Source: Haberlea rhodopensis | Taxonomy: Eukaryota > Streptophyta > Magnoliopsida > Lamiales > Gesneriaceae | Length of the DNA stretch: 64,000 nt | Direction of reading: 5' to 3' | NCBI GenBank assembly: GCA_907163345.1 | Contig: CAJQUN010000150.1 | Location: 1,413,017-1,477,016 of the forward strand | Shown here: positions 10,701 to 22,511 of the stretch, piece after piece | Layout of the letters: each line of letters begins with the position of its first letter | Position numbering within the stretch: position 1 is the stretch's first letter | Program-made: the position numbers and the translations under genes | Notes under the pieces: model-generated | Databases searched by the model: none | What the model was told of the DNA's origin: nothing | The model's input: only the letters and a program-made list of their open reading frames with translations

Positions 10701-12687
10701 ATGATGAGTATATCAATTTGTGTATTGATATGAAATCATATTTTGTGGAATATTTATGTTGAGAACAGGGACAGTTTAAAAGATCAAGTGTGGATCCACT
10801 GCGTGCAGTAAGTGTTATTACATCTTATTGTTTTAAGAATGTAATTCTATTCATTGTGATTATGGATATTATGTGCATGCCCATGGTGACGATGAGATTA
10901 TGCATGCTAGTGTGGGCGAGGAGTGTTGATATATTGCTATTGCGTTAGCAATGAATATTAATGTGCCGTCGTTGTGCGACGAATGTTGATGTGCTGCTAT
11001 TATGTTAGCATTAGTTTAGTGTATTGCTATTGTGTTAGCATTGTATATTGATGATGTTGATCGCAGATAACAGTGGACAATTGTGTTGTTGTTAATTCTT
11101 GGACACATGAGTTGTAGGCTCAAGGGATATTGGGATATTCCACCGGAACGAGGAATTGATGTAAATCATTTCGTTTGATGTAACATGTTTGATTTATATG
11201 GATTGTGAATTATCTTGATTCATTGATATGGTCTATGAGAACAAATATAAAGATAAGGAAGAATTGAGAAAGAGATTGAAATAATATTGGTTTATAAAAA
11301 TATGATTGTTTTGTATTGTGAGACTAATGAACAGGTTATGAGATAATATCGAATGCCATGGGATGACATGAGATCGCTACGAATGTCCTGTGTGGACGTG
11401 TGATCATGGTGAACGATTTCAGGTCGACGTAGTATGTATGAAATTATGACGTTATTATCCGGTATATAATGACAACACTGATAAATAATCATGGAATGAT
11501 TAATGATGAGTTAGATATGATGTGATAGGCAATATAATAATGTCATAATGTGAATACATGGGATTTGTAAACATTCACTTTAAACGATTGATCATTTTGA
11601 TATTGTGTTAGAAACTGGAAGGCATATAAATAGCGATATATGTGATGAGACTGGGTATGAGAAATCACGAATACATACTACACCATGATATGTTATTCAT
11701 TTATGAAATGGTATTTTGTTGAATTTTAATCACACAGATACGTGATAGTCTGTTGTAGCATGAGGTGTGCAGGATTGCGTGAAACTTATGATGCCGGGAA
11801 TTGATGTTTGATATGGAAACATTATGAATATCGAAATGCGTAAATGACAAGGTACGTGTTATGTTATGAGTATTTGAGAGATACTAACGAGTTTGTTTTG
11901 TACTTGTTCTATGGCAGATAATAGTTGGGTAATGTACTGTGGAAATGTTGATACTTAAGAGTACGTGAGTACTGTGATGAGTATAATACTATGATGCCAT
12001 TGTGTATTGTAGATGATTCCATCTACAAAGGTATGTCACGAACTATTCGATATTGATGTTGATGCCTTGTGTTAGATGAGTATAATCGTGACATGAAAAT
12101 ATTGGTGTTAAGCCATTTATCATGATTTGATACTGATGGTCTGTGACTGTTGGTGTGTATAATGTGTATATACGTATGTGAGAATGACTAATGGGTTTTC
12201 TAGTCATTACCTTGCACCAGATAATAGCCAGGAGATGATATATGAAAGATTGATGCGTAAAGGCTCAAGAGTACCGTTACTTCATACGGATGATGCTGAT
12301 GATGTGGAGATAAGTTGCGTACATTTGCAGCGACACATGTATGAATTTAATTAAGATAAATGTTGATGTATTGTCATATGTTCTTGAATATACATGAAAG
12401 CATGGATTTCATGATTTAACGAGATTATATGATGTGTACTGTGATGAAAGTATATGACGGGAAATAAGATTGTGCAATGGAATTGTGTCGATGAAAGTAC
12501 ACAGGTAGTGAGATATGACAAAGAAGCTTGACGGTTAAACACTTCTTGCGATCGTTGGTGCAATGGGGCACATGTGTGAGCCACGATGATCCCGATGACT
12601 GTCATCCTACAGATGGTAAAGTCACTATATCGAGCTATATAGGGTACGTAAATTTTACAGTTGGCTTTTATGATAAGCATGCGTTGA
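10701..12687 (+). other. LARD-2 AT-rich internal spacer
   Basis: About 2 kb of AT-rich sequence with short echoes of the TTGCTATTGTGTTAGCA word near 10930-11045. No reading frame resembles gag or pol. I see no gene here. Confidence 0.6.
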
Positions 12688-12723
12688 AATTTCGAGGACG
12701 AAATTTTATATGTTGGGGAGAAT
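12688..12723 (+). other. Pre-LTR box and polypurine tract, LARD-2
   Basis: TTTCGAGGACGAAATTTTAT is followed by GTTGGGGAGAAT against the LTR start at 12724. This nearly matches the Tekay box at 43933-43967 and supports shared reverse-transcription machinery. Confidence 0.8.
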
Positions 12724-15684
12724 TGTGATGTCCATATTTTTTTTAATAATCATTTGTTGGACTAAATATGATTTGTATTTTTATTAATAATTAATTTTAG
12801 AATTAATTAATTAGAAGTGGAATTGACCAAGTGAAGGTCAACTGACAAGTTAATCGGATCAAAAAAAATTTTGAGATTGTAAAATATACTCCGATAATAT
12901 TTTAGAGATAAGTTAATTAAAATGAAGAATTTAAGTTTTGGGTTTTTGGAGTGTGTATAAATCCCAATCGTTGTCTATAATAATATATCAGTACACCGGT
13001 GACACTTCGATGTACAAAACCGGGCCAGGATACAAATATAAATATGTTTTGTTGGGCATTTTCGGAACACACAGTAAAATGTGTAAACTCACGCACTAAA
13101 ACCCGATCCTCTCTTTTCTTCTCTGCTGGACATCGCGCATGTCCGACCACTCGCCGCTTAAGTCGCGCGCACGCCGCCGTCGGACCTCTTTCCGGCGCGT
13201 CCGAACCACCATCGTCTTCGTCTCTTCCAGGCGCAACTTTCCATACCAAGAACATGAAGTTTCGTCGCGGATTGTGTTCGGATCTTGCAAGGAAGCGCAG
13301 CGGTTTGAATTTCCAAATTCGTCCGATTTTGGGGCAATTTTCTTCCAATATTTTTGTGGGTAATCCTCCTCATCCTTCAGTCGTTATTCCCCTGAAATCC
13401 CTCGAATTTTGATGAAGCTTTGGTTCGATTTTTTTCTAGCATTTTGGAAGGGTTTGTTATGTGGTTCGATTTTTGGCTTATTGATAATGTTTTGGGTTGT
13501 TCTTGTCCATCTAAAGAGTGTGTGCATATGTGTGTGCGAGTGTGTGCAGCTGCGTGTGCGTGTGTGTGCAGCAGTGTGTGTGCGTGAGTGTGTTCTTCAT
13601 GTGTGTGTGTGTGTCTAGCTTGTAGTATGGTGTAGGAGAAGTTTGTTCAAGAAAATGTGCACTCCATCATTGTTGATTAATGTATAAAACTTCTAAAAAT
13701 GTGTGTATATATTGTGGCTTGGGTTGGAATGGTGTTTGATAATGTAGAAGGTTAACTCGGGTTGGTGTAATGGGTTAAGGCGATTATGTGGCTATAATTC
13801 AAGTATGAATATGGTAATTGAGAATTGGATAGCATGAGGAATGTTATTGATTGTTGGAAGTTAATTATGACTCGAATTTTGTGGTTGTCTTGGTTAATTA
13901 TAAAAGCCAACTTTAACTTGAAAATCATGCATGGAAGGTGTTTGTTAATATGCTTAAATGTGATTCAAGTGTGGGTCTAAGCCTTGTTGTAGGTGGTGAA
14001 AAGAATTAACTTCTGTGGCTTGTAACCATGGTAATAGTGTTGGTGGGAGTTGGACTATGGTGCGAGATGTGTTATCTTTGGAAGTATGCGTAGTGTGTAA
14101 ATAAATGGGTTAGAAACATGCTAGTATGTGTTAACATGGAATAGGTTTATGGTGATGTATATGCTTGAATGTGTATCATGACATGTATTGTTGACTTATG
14201 TCACTTTATTGAATTACTACTCTTAGTAGTGAGTTCTAAATCAAGAATTATGGAACCAAACACATCTTTAATTTGTTTAGAGTTGAATTTAAAGCAATAA
14301 AGGATCTTATGTTATGATTAAGGAAATTTGATATAAATTATGAAATATCATGATTCATGTGAAGATGTGTGCATCAAGGTATTGATTATGATTTGATTCA
14401 TAATATTGAGTTATTGACTTGTGATATGGAAATTAAAGTAAGAACTAATTATGGATATTCATTGCTTGGATAATGAGCTAATATTGAATTGATATTCGAT
14501 ATAGACTCTTCAGGAGACTTCGGACGTTGATGACAGCTTGTTCATGTTGTCTACTATAAGGTACGTGGTGACGTACGAGCAGATATACCTATTATCTATA
14601 CATTGATATACACTTGTATTTTGATTTTGATGTTTAAGGTTAAGTGTTTGACTTTAATAATTGAGTTTAATATACGAAGTATGGTGGACACGTAGTGGTA
14701 CGTGATCCGATTATACTAGTTGAGTATTGATGCCTTGGGCATGAGCAATATGAGAAAGTGTCGAGAATGAGATAGTGGGATAACCAGGTTTACATTGATG
14801 TTGAATTATTTATGTTGAGCATAAATAATACATTGTTGTTGTGTTGAATTCATAGTGTTGTTGGGTATCATATTTTCAATGATAATACTGAACTTGACAT
14901 TATGAAAGTGCGTGAATTTGAAACAGGAACAGTGCGTGGAAGCTATACAATTTCGGAATTGTACAGGGAGTATATTTTATGAGTTTTGAATAATCTATAC
15001 CGTTGCATTATGATTTTATATATCGATTTGTGATTGAATTTTGAGTTGGAGTATGCTCACCCTGTATGGGGACTGTTTCTGTTGAAACTTCGTACAACAG
15101 GTACGATGCTGCCTTGGAGTGCTAGGCTCGAACCTTGTTGGATGATGCTTCCAGAAGCGTAGTATGAGATTGAGCCGATATACGAGGTTGAGCTGTTGGT
15201 ATATATACTAATTATGCATCCGGATGAGTATCCGTTATTCGTTGCTCTTCTGTGAGCACTTGTATATGTATATGGACTGTATAAGGGTGTTGAAACCCAC
15301 TTTTGTTGTCTTAGTGTGGTGTCTTCCCTGGCTGGGAATTTACTTAGTGTTTCTGTATTCTGTTTAGTATTGTGTTGTCCCTGGTCGGGAGTTATGTTAT
15401 GAGATGTGTTTTTATTTCCGGATAGCTCAGTTTATGGGGAGACTCTGCCGAAATTTTTATAAAAACCCACGATATAAAAGTGGTGTAATGGGGATGGTAA
15501 TGGGCGAAATCTTTGAGTCTATTTGTTGGTAGAGATGATCATATAATGTTGAACATTATTTATGTCATGGGATTATGGGGAACATGAAATGATTCTTTTT
15601 ATAGAATGAAAAGAAAATGAAAAATTTATACACATACGACATCATAAATGAACTAATGATGAGTTTAAGTGTTGGGGCCTTACA
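12724..15684 (+). mobile_element. LARD-2 3' LTR
   Basis: 2,961 bp, TGTGATGTCC to GGGGCCTTACA. It has the same internal order as the 5' copy: TATA at 12956, GC-rich leader ~13100-13410, GTGTG stretch ~13515-13615, GTACGT/ACGTAC motif ~14558-14583. In the double hairpin the second stem is damaged here (GAAACTTCG for GAAACAGG). Confidence 0.88.
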
Positions 15685-15689
15685 ACTAT

Positions 15690-18037
15690 TTTGTTAGCAT
15701 TATTGTGGATGTCCTGTGTTAACATGTGCCGTCACGGGTTGACAAGGTATTTGACGATTATACGATATGGCAGACAAGAATTGTCGTATGCCGTTGTTGC
15801 TTTGAATAATACATTTAGATGTATATATTAAATCGTATGGTTTGAGTGTCGATGGTTGGCACAAGGTGGTGAGTGCGTTACAGGTTGACGAGACCATTAT
15901 GCCGAGCAGGTTTGCTCGATGGATAAATGGAAGTGCCGTACAGGTAAATGTACGGCAACACGTATTTGTAGTAATGTATTACGAGTGGTGGTACCTTTGG
16001 GTATACTCGTTGAGTTGGCTATGTCCAAGTTATTTGTGGTGAAGGTAGTTATTGAGGACATTGAGATGTCCGTAGTGCATCGGTATTAGAGAAACATTGG
16101 GTGATGACCCACTACTCTAATTGATGGTACGTATGGTATATCGGGATTGAACATATGATACGTTGGTAAGTTTTTGTATAAACCTTAAGAGGCTACGTTT
16201 TACTAGCAAGGTATGAGAAGTATGGTCGCGATAATTAAGTGAGCTTGTGGTAGCCACTTTATTACTTGTTTGGAACCATGTATGGTGAACCGTATGATGA
16301 TACAATGAGGGTTTATAGTGGACTAGTGTAGTCACTATGATGCATTTGGGTTGAGGCAGGAGCTACCTCACTAGAACGTTTATACGTCAAATGTTTGAGG
16401 GACTTGTAATGTGGCAACTCATTTTTGTTGGGAGTACCAATGTGAGTCTCAACAAGTCATTATTAGCTCTAGTTGAGAGTTCTTGCATTGATGATGCAAT
16501 GGTGAGACGTAACCGGAGCTGTGGGATATAGTAAGTGTGGTTACACTACTGTATCGATTGTATCTCTTGGAGAGATTTGGAGCAATACTGTTGTGGAACA
16601 GTGGATGTCGGTTGCGAGTTGATTTTGAATCAACCATGGTAAGCATTACTGTTGGTAGACCAGGTGATGGCTTCGCGTTATTTGTGAGACATATGAGAAG
16701 ACGTCCCTATAGAGATGCTCGGGAATGTTGAGCACTACGACATTAGTGCGGAGCATCGTTAGAATTTGTATACATCGTGTATATGGGATTGAAAATGATT
16801 AACGATAGTGGCAAGGATGCAATATCCTAAACCAGTTGTGTGTTTATTGGTTCAGAGGTACATTCGGTATAAATGTATCCGGATTGTTCGAACGGTGGTT
16901 CTAGATCGGAGGGTCATGGATTCATGACACCTTCCTTGCGAAGGAGTAAGTATTTACATACCTGTTGGGAATCTTTGAGATATTCAATGAGTCAGTACAC
17001 GTGGTGTTGATGTTGAGTTCACACCATTAGTCGTTGGTTCGTCAATCATCATTCTCCACGGAGTGAGAATATCTGAGGATTGACAGCTGTATTTGGGGCT
17101 TGTGGATATGATTGGAGATAGCCAAGCTGCGTGCATTGAGTATCCATGTGGTGTTAGTGCTCAAGTATATATACCGGTATGTATATATGAATTCCAGCAT
17201 TTTGGTGCTCGTCGAGAATCGGATTAGTATGTTTAGATTGGTAGAACTCTGGTGAGATATTGTAGCACCTTGAGATTGGTAATCTTAATGGAACGATTTA
17301 TTCCGAGGAATGATTGTGAGGTTTTTTTTACTCTCTCTGAGGAGAGATTGTCGTGTTTTGAGTTAAGGAAGTTGTGGTTAGTTAATTCGATAGTTATACT
17401 TGTGATTAAAATTGTTGATTCTAAGGGTAAACAAGGGATGACCAGGATTTGAATTCGTTGTGTGTCGTTGTCAACACATGTTGTAGCGCAATTGATTTTC
17501 TTGCATGTTCTCTGTGGAGACTTGAGATCTTGTGGAGTCTCGATGGTGTGTTAGGACCAAGATGCAATTTCTTGGGACACAGATGTTGACATCTGTGAAT
17601 GTTTTGTGGATCTGTGGCCGTGTGTTTGCCCAATCCGAGTTGCAAGTAGTGCAACACTCCTTTGGTGTAGATGAGATTGTAGAACATAAACCAAGTTTGG
17701 GGTAGGTATAATGTTGTATACTGGTGGTTTTATTCGTAGCGACGTGTATTTGGCATCGTGGATCAAGTTGTAGAAGTCAGTTTGGTGATATCTACGTTGG
17801 AATCAGGGATGATTCGAGTATTTAGCAGTTAGGGTTGACTGACTCTTGTGGATGGTTAACATCGATGTATGTTAACATCTTTTAAGGTTGTGAAGGTCTG
17901 GGAGGATGACTCCATTCCAGAATTTGGTTCGAGGTCGTTGTCCTCGCAATTGTGTCATTCATGAAGTGTTCATGATTCGATATTGCACATTCGAGTCGAA
18001 TTGCGAGGTCTTGATGGTACTTGGAGTACGCTTGTAC
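15690..18037 (+). other. LARD-1 internal region, right part
   Basis: About 2.3 kb without a credible gene. It aligns by eye with LARD-4 internal sequence: ACCATTATGCCGAGCAGGT at ~15894 and ~51831, a GTCAATCATCATTCTC-like block at ~17042 and ~53036, and TGGAGTCTCGA-type blocks at ~17535 and ~53435. Out-of-phase indels between copies argue against coding. Conserved length suggests inheritance from one LARD ancestor. Confidence 0.65.
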
Positions 18038-18074
18038 AAATTTTGAGGATGAAATTTTAATAGTATGGGATAAA
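18038..18074 (+). other. Pre-LTR box and polypurine tract, LARD-1
   Basis: TTTTGAGGATGAAATTTTAA, then AGTATGGGATAAA, directly before TGTGATATCC. The purine tract is interrupted compared with the Tekay version. Confidence 0.7.
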
Positions 18075-20305
18075 TGTGATATCCAGAAATTATCGTGATA
18101 ATCCCGGAGTGATTATAACCCCTAATGGTTTTAATTGTAGTAATTATGGGATAATTACCGTGTTGAGACTCCCGATGAGTATCATCCGGTATTGGATTTG
18201 TTTGATCCAAGGGTTGAGATTTATTCTCATTGAGGTGATAAACCATGGAATTGTGTTGGTAATGAGATCTAGAGTCTGTGGTGCTTTGGATCGAGGTTCG
18301 TGATGTAATTGAGTGAGTGGGAGAAATTTTTGAACACGTATGATTTTTAATAGATTTTGGTGCTAGTAATAGAAATTTTTTGAACACGTATGATCTAGAG
18401 TCTGTGGTGCTTCTCTCCCTCTCTCCTCCCCACCTGCGCCTCTCTCCTCCCCACCTGCGCCTCTCTCCTCCCCTCTTCTCCCTCGATGGAAAAATCGAGC
18501 AAAACCCGACTTGGGAACGAGATTTCTCGAAGATAATTGGGTAATGTTCTTCCCCTCGCCTTTATCTTCGTTTTGAATGTGGTTTTGTTGAGTTTGGAGG
18601 GTATTGTAATGGGTTTGAGATTTGGGAATTTTGGTAAAATTCTTAAAATGAAGTTTTTGGTGTTTGTAATGAGTTTAAATGGAGTATTTGTTGTGTTGAT
18701 GGTGTTGGGGGTGTTGGATTGGAGTTTGGGTGTGAAAAACACCATTGAAGCACAATTTTTTTGGAAAATCGCAGGTCGCGATCGATCGCGGCTTGGTGCC
18801 GATCGATCGCGACATTGTACTGAAAATTGTAGACGATGTACAGTGTTGGCGATCGATTGCGAGGGGTCTGGCGATCGATCGCTGAGACTCAACGATCAAT
18901 CGCGAGGATGAATATTTTGGCAGTGGGTGTGCGCGATCGATCGTGGAAAACGACGATCGATCGCGGCTCAAAGACTTGAGTTTTTTTCCGATTTTGTTAA
19001 AGTTGTGATTTTGAAATGGGGATTTGTTTAGTAGATTTTTGGGATGATGTCTACATTCCAATGGGAATATTGCACTTTAAAATGAAATGGTTTGAGTTGA
19101 ACTTTACTAAGTCGGACTACTTAATTGGATAATTGTTTACCATTGAACATAGAAAATGGGATATTTTGAGTAGTATGCATGGTTCAATAATTGTAGTTAA
19201 TCATCTGGATATGATGATGTAATTGGGGATCGGGTACATGCTTGAGCATGTGGTTGTGTGCTTATTATTGATTGTGAGTTATTAACTGTATATAGCATTT
19301 AATTCACTAAATCTCGGGTCAAGGACAAGGACTGGTTCTGACTATCGGACTATAAGTACGTATAACATACGCGCATAGTGTTATATATTATTGTCATTGT
19401 AGAATGGATAATTACTAGGGTTGGAATGAATTGGTATGTATTGTGAATTATATGGTGCCGCTATGGAGCGAGCAATGGTTGGGATATTCTCGCTATGGAG
19501 CGAACATCAGTTATGATGTCGCCGCTGCTGAGCGTGCGAGGTAATGGGACTATGAAATCATGGTAGAGATATGTGTTATCTGTAAATCATTAGAGTAATG
19601 ATTTAATTACATTTGATTCTAGTATCGGTTTGAGCATGTGTAAAGTTAATCAATGAAATTATTAACTGACTTTGGAGTTTGATAATTTCGGTTATTGTGA
19701 GAACAAGAACAGCATGGGGGATCCCATATGGTGATGATACTATACATGGAGTATCTTTTAAGTTTACAAGTTTATATTCTGTAAATTATGAATTGTGATA
19801 CTACTGTTATTGAGATGGAATTATTGGTATGCTCACCCCGTGTGTGGACTGTTTCTGTTGGGACAGGTAGAATAGGTACAACATTGGCTCTGGAATGGAC
19901 TTCGAGCTGTTGATTAGAAATGCTCACAGGGCTGAGGTACAATGTTGGTATTGGGCAGTGTGCTTTATACATTGGATACACATTCGCTTATTTTATGCTC
20001 GCTTGTGTGCATTTTTATGTGCATATGGGTTCTATAAAGGTACGAGCTTTTCTCTTTTCATTTATGTGCTGCATGCAATTAATTAAGGGAATTGCATAAT
20101 GAATTGAGAACATGTTAGTGTGTTATGGGGTGCATACTTATACGAGTTGATTTGTATTGAGAATTGAACATTGAGTGGATTAATGTCAAATTTTTTATAA
20201 ATGACATGTTAGAGCTATGGAAGCATGTTCCCTAATGGCATGATAATATGCACGTATTTATGTGATAATGCACTAACAACGGGTTAAGGTAGCGAGGGCC
20301 TTACA
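18075..20305 (+). mobile_element. LARD-1 3' LTR
   Basis: 2,231 bp, TGTGATATCC to GGGCCTTACA. Contents: a scrambled promoter area at 18265-18411, where GATCTAGAGTCTGTGGTGCTT and TTGAACACGTATGAT are each present twice and no TATA box is evident; a 21-bp unit repeated three times at 18416-18478; a CGATCGATCG cluster at 18778-18965; GTACGT-like motif at 19352-19376; and the double hairpin near 19840. It supplies the segment missing from the 5' LTR. Confidence 0.85.
18416..18478 (+). repeat. 21-bp C/T-rich minisatellite
   Basis: Three tandem copies of CTCTCCTCCCCACCTGCGCC-type units lie where related LTRs have a C/T-rich leader after the TATA box. Confidence 0.85.
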
Positions 20306-20310
20306 CTTTT

Positions 20311-21096
20311 TGTGGCTCATAGCTTTACAACTAACAAACATTGTCCTCACATTGGTGCATCAACAATTTTAAACACGCACAATCAAGAAAAGGAAAACTA
20401 ACAATGTAACAAGTTCAATCCCCAACACATCTAATATTCGACAAAAGGGTGAACGTGCGTGTGTAATCTTAAACAAGTGTTATGCATATATTATAGATCC
20501 AATCAATGTGAATCACACAATAGCTCAAGTTGCACACTAACACAAGTATAAGCTCATTTGCATGCCCTTCTTCACTATCTTACCTTCTTGCAAACACAAA
20601 TCATGTAGGTCATTATTAGCTCGTAGTTTGGCCTAGGCATTTGCTTATGAAAGAAAGGGAAGGAGGATACAAACAAGCGAGTACGATGATATGTACATTT
20701 TAGTTTTTTTTTCTTCTTGTATGATATTTTAAAACCTTGGCACTTTTTGCACGGTCTATTTCATATTTTTATTTTGTGCATTGGCTACCATTGGAGTCAT
20801 ATTTTGTATTTTTTTCATGGCATCTCCTTCATGCATCTCATTCTTTTGATAATAAAGCTCTAAACATACATATAATGATATTAAAAGTGCATGAGAATGA
20901 AACACATCATACTTCTTCAAATGTATGGATAAAGATCATATTTAGGCTCATTAGGAAAGATGATATGTTAGTCAAAGAATGTCAAATGTTGGTTTTTTGT
21001 AATCTTAGCTTACAACCATTCTTTTGCATTAAATCTCAAAAGGGACACTAGGGATAATTTTGTTTACATGGTCAGTTTGAAAGGCTCAAAATATCA
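20311..21096 (-). other. Athila-like 3' internal region, middle piece
   Basis: AT-rich sequence between LARD-1 and the minus-strand Tekay element. Position and target duplications show it joins 4246-4284 on the left and 29169 onward on the right when both insertions are removed. It would be the long non-coding stretch between pol and the polypurine tract of the minus-strand Athila-like element. A 104-residue + strand frame at 20737-21051 has no recognisable domain. No gene is called. Confidence 0.45.
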
Positions 21097-21432
21097 AAGA
21101 TTGTAGGGTCTTCCCACCTTAACAGTGATCTTCAAAAATAATTCATTACATTCCAAAAAAAGAATGACATTTAGATTTACACTACTCCTAGAGTAGATAC
21201 TAATCATGACTTGAATCCTATACATCCCTGTGTTCCTCGTAGCTCACAGCCTCAACCCGACCCTTAGTCCTTTAGTCCAAAAGTGTACCTACAGGGATAA
21301 CACATCATGAGCATATACAATCGTACTTAACATCATAAAAATATCATAGTAAATGCATGAAATCTTGGTTAAGTAAATATGCTGATCGTTCATTAACTTC
21401 TTTTCGTTGTCCCCGACTCATATTCATGCATG

Positions 21433-21775
21433 TGGGGCATCTTACCCCGTGGCATCTTACCACAAATAACATCGTATGACCTCTTACCATATGTGACATC
21501 TTACCCCGTGGCATCTTACCACAAATAACATCGTATGGCCTCTTACCATATGGGGCATCTTACCCCGTGGCATCTTACCACAAATAATAACGTATGGCCT
21601 CTTACCATATGGGGCATCTTACCCCGTGGCATCTTACCACAAATAATAACGTATGGTCTCTTACCATATGGGGCATCTTACCCCGTGGCATCTTACCACA
21701 AATAACATTGTATGGCTTCTTACCATATGGGGCATCTTACCCCGTGGCATCTTACCACAAATAATATCGTATAAA
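21433..21775 (-). repeat. ~60-bp tandem array in Tekay LTR
   Basis: Five to six units of GGGGCATCTTACCCCGTGGC followed by ATCTTACCACAAATAAC and a GGCCTCTTACCATAT block. On the element's own strand each unit contains three GGTAAGA/GGTAAGT-like words resembling 5' splice sites. Shorter versions lie at 27000-27180 and 27518-27733, so copy number varies between LTR copies. Confidence 0.88.
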
Positions 21776-22086
21776 CATCATCATATAAGCATCGTATAAA
21801 CATCATCATATAAACATCATACAAACATCATCATTTCATCGTGAATACTCATGCAATAAAAGCATAGTTGTAGTGTAAAGATGTGTGTTACCGTCCGATG
21901 CCCGTACGTCTCTTACGTACCTTTTCAAAAGGAGGAGGAGTCAACAGACTTTATCTCCTTGATGGTGCCGGTACCTGGGATGGTTCTACAAGACCACACA
22001 ATACCATATTAGATGCCTCAATACCATCTCACATCATAAACTTAACAAAATAAAACATCATCTTATTTTTCAACTTTCTGTCTCTC

Positions 22087-22315
22087 TCGATCGATCGGCC
22101 CCAAGGTCTCGATCGATCGAGAAACTATGCACAAATAGTGCCCAAACATTCTGCCTCGATCGATCGATCGAAACATTTTACCGATCGATCGAGGAGCTTC
22201 TCCGATCGATCGAGAAATCCTTCGATCGATCGGTGCCTGAAATTCAAAACATGCTTTAAACATTCTGTCTCACTCGATCGATCGGGACCAAAATCTCGAT
22301 CGATCGAGAGCTCTG
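22087..22315. repeat. CGATCGATCG palindrome cluster, minus Tekay LTR
   Basis: Eight copies of mainly TCGATCGATCGA lie within ~230 bp. The equivalent cluster in the other LTR is at 28052-28280, where one site has mutated. Confidence 0.88.
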
Positions 22316-22511
22316 AAAAATCGGGACTTCCCCAGATTTTTGAGCACCTCATTTCATACCATCATTTCTACATCATAGGGCGTAAAACATGCCTGAACAA
22401 ATATGTTATATGCTTCGTAAACTGCCATGCATGTATTCAAATCAAAGGTTTAACAAAACATAAGCTAACATGCATCATAACATCATCATAATCTTCATCC
22501 TCAACCATCCT

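Larger units (their letters stand above)
6708..15684 (+). mobile_element. LARD-2: nested non-autonomous LTR retrotransposon
   Basis: It has long LTRs at 6708-9666 and 12724-15684, a primer site at 9671-9682, a pre-LTR box and polypurine tract at 12688-12723, and a target duplication GCTAT/ACTAT with one mismatch (6703-6707, 15685-15689). The internal region (9667-12723, 3 kb) holds the LARD leader, a long GCCGCT/AGCGA array and AT-rich sequence, with no recognisable protein. By eye the LTRs differ by only about 1-2%, so it is younger than its LARD-1 host. Confidence 0.88.
4290..20305 (+). mobile_element. LARD-1: 16-kb non-autonomous LTR retrotransposon
   Basis: It has LTRs at 4290-5316 and 18075-20305, an initiator-Met primer site at 5321 and a perfect 5-bp target duplication CTTTT (4285-4289, 20306-20310). 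It is inserted in the minus-strand Athila-like element. About 9 kb of it is the nested LARD-2. Its own internal sequence (5317-6707, 15690-18074) has no gag-pol similarity in any frame. The right half is homologous to LARD-4 internal sequence around 51780-53960, but indels out of phase show it is non-coding. Primer site, pre-LTR box and termini match Tekay elements, suggesting mobilisation in trans. Confidence 0.85.
21102..22511 (-). mobile_element. Partial 3' LTR of minus-strand Tekay
   Basis: It matches 27188-28485 of the 5' LTR closely, including the 60-bp array and the CGATCGATCG cluster (22087-22315). At about 22511 the match stops and integrase coding sequence begins, marking the deletion junction. 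Confidence 0.88.

Noticed and set aside
18537..18911. 124-residue frame in the LARD-1 LTR
   Set aside because: It reads through leader and palindrome cluster; the equivalent LARD-4 region keeps no such frame.
20737..21051. 104-residue frame in the Athila-like region as a host gene
   Set aside because: No domain, AT-rich composition, and position inside a retrotransposon 3' region split by dated insertions.
22138..22491. Proteins rich in Ile-Asp-Arg-Ser (here, 28104-28430, 46207-46831 and others)
   Set aside because: The motif is a translation artefact of CGATCGATCG palindromes, open in several frames and on both strands.
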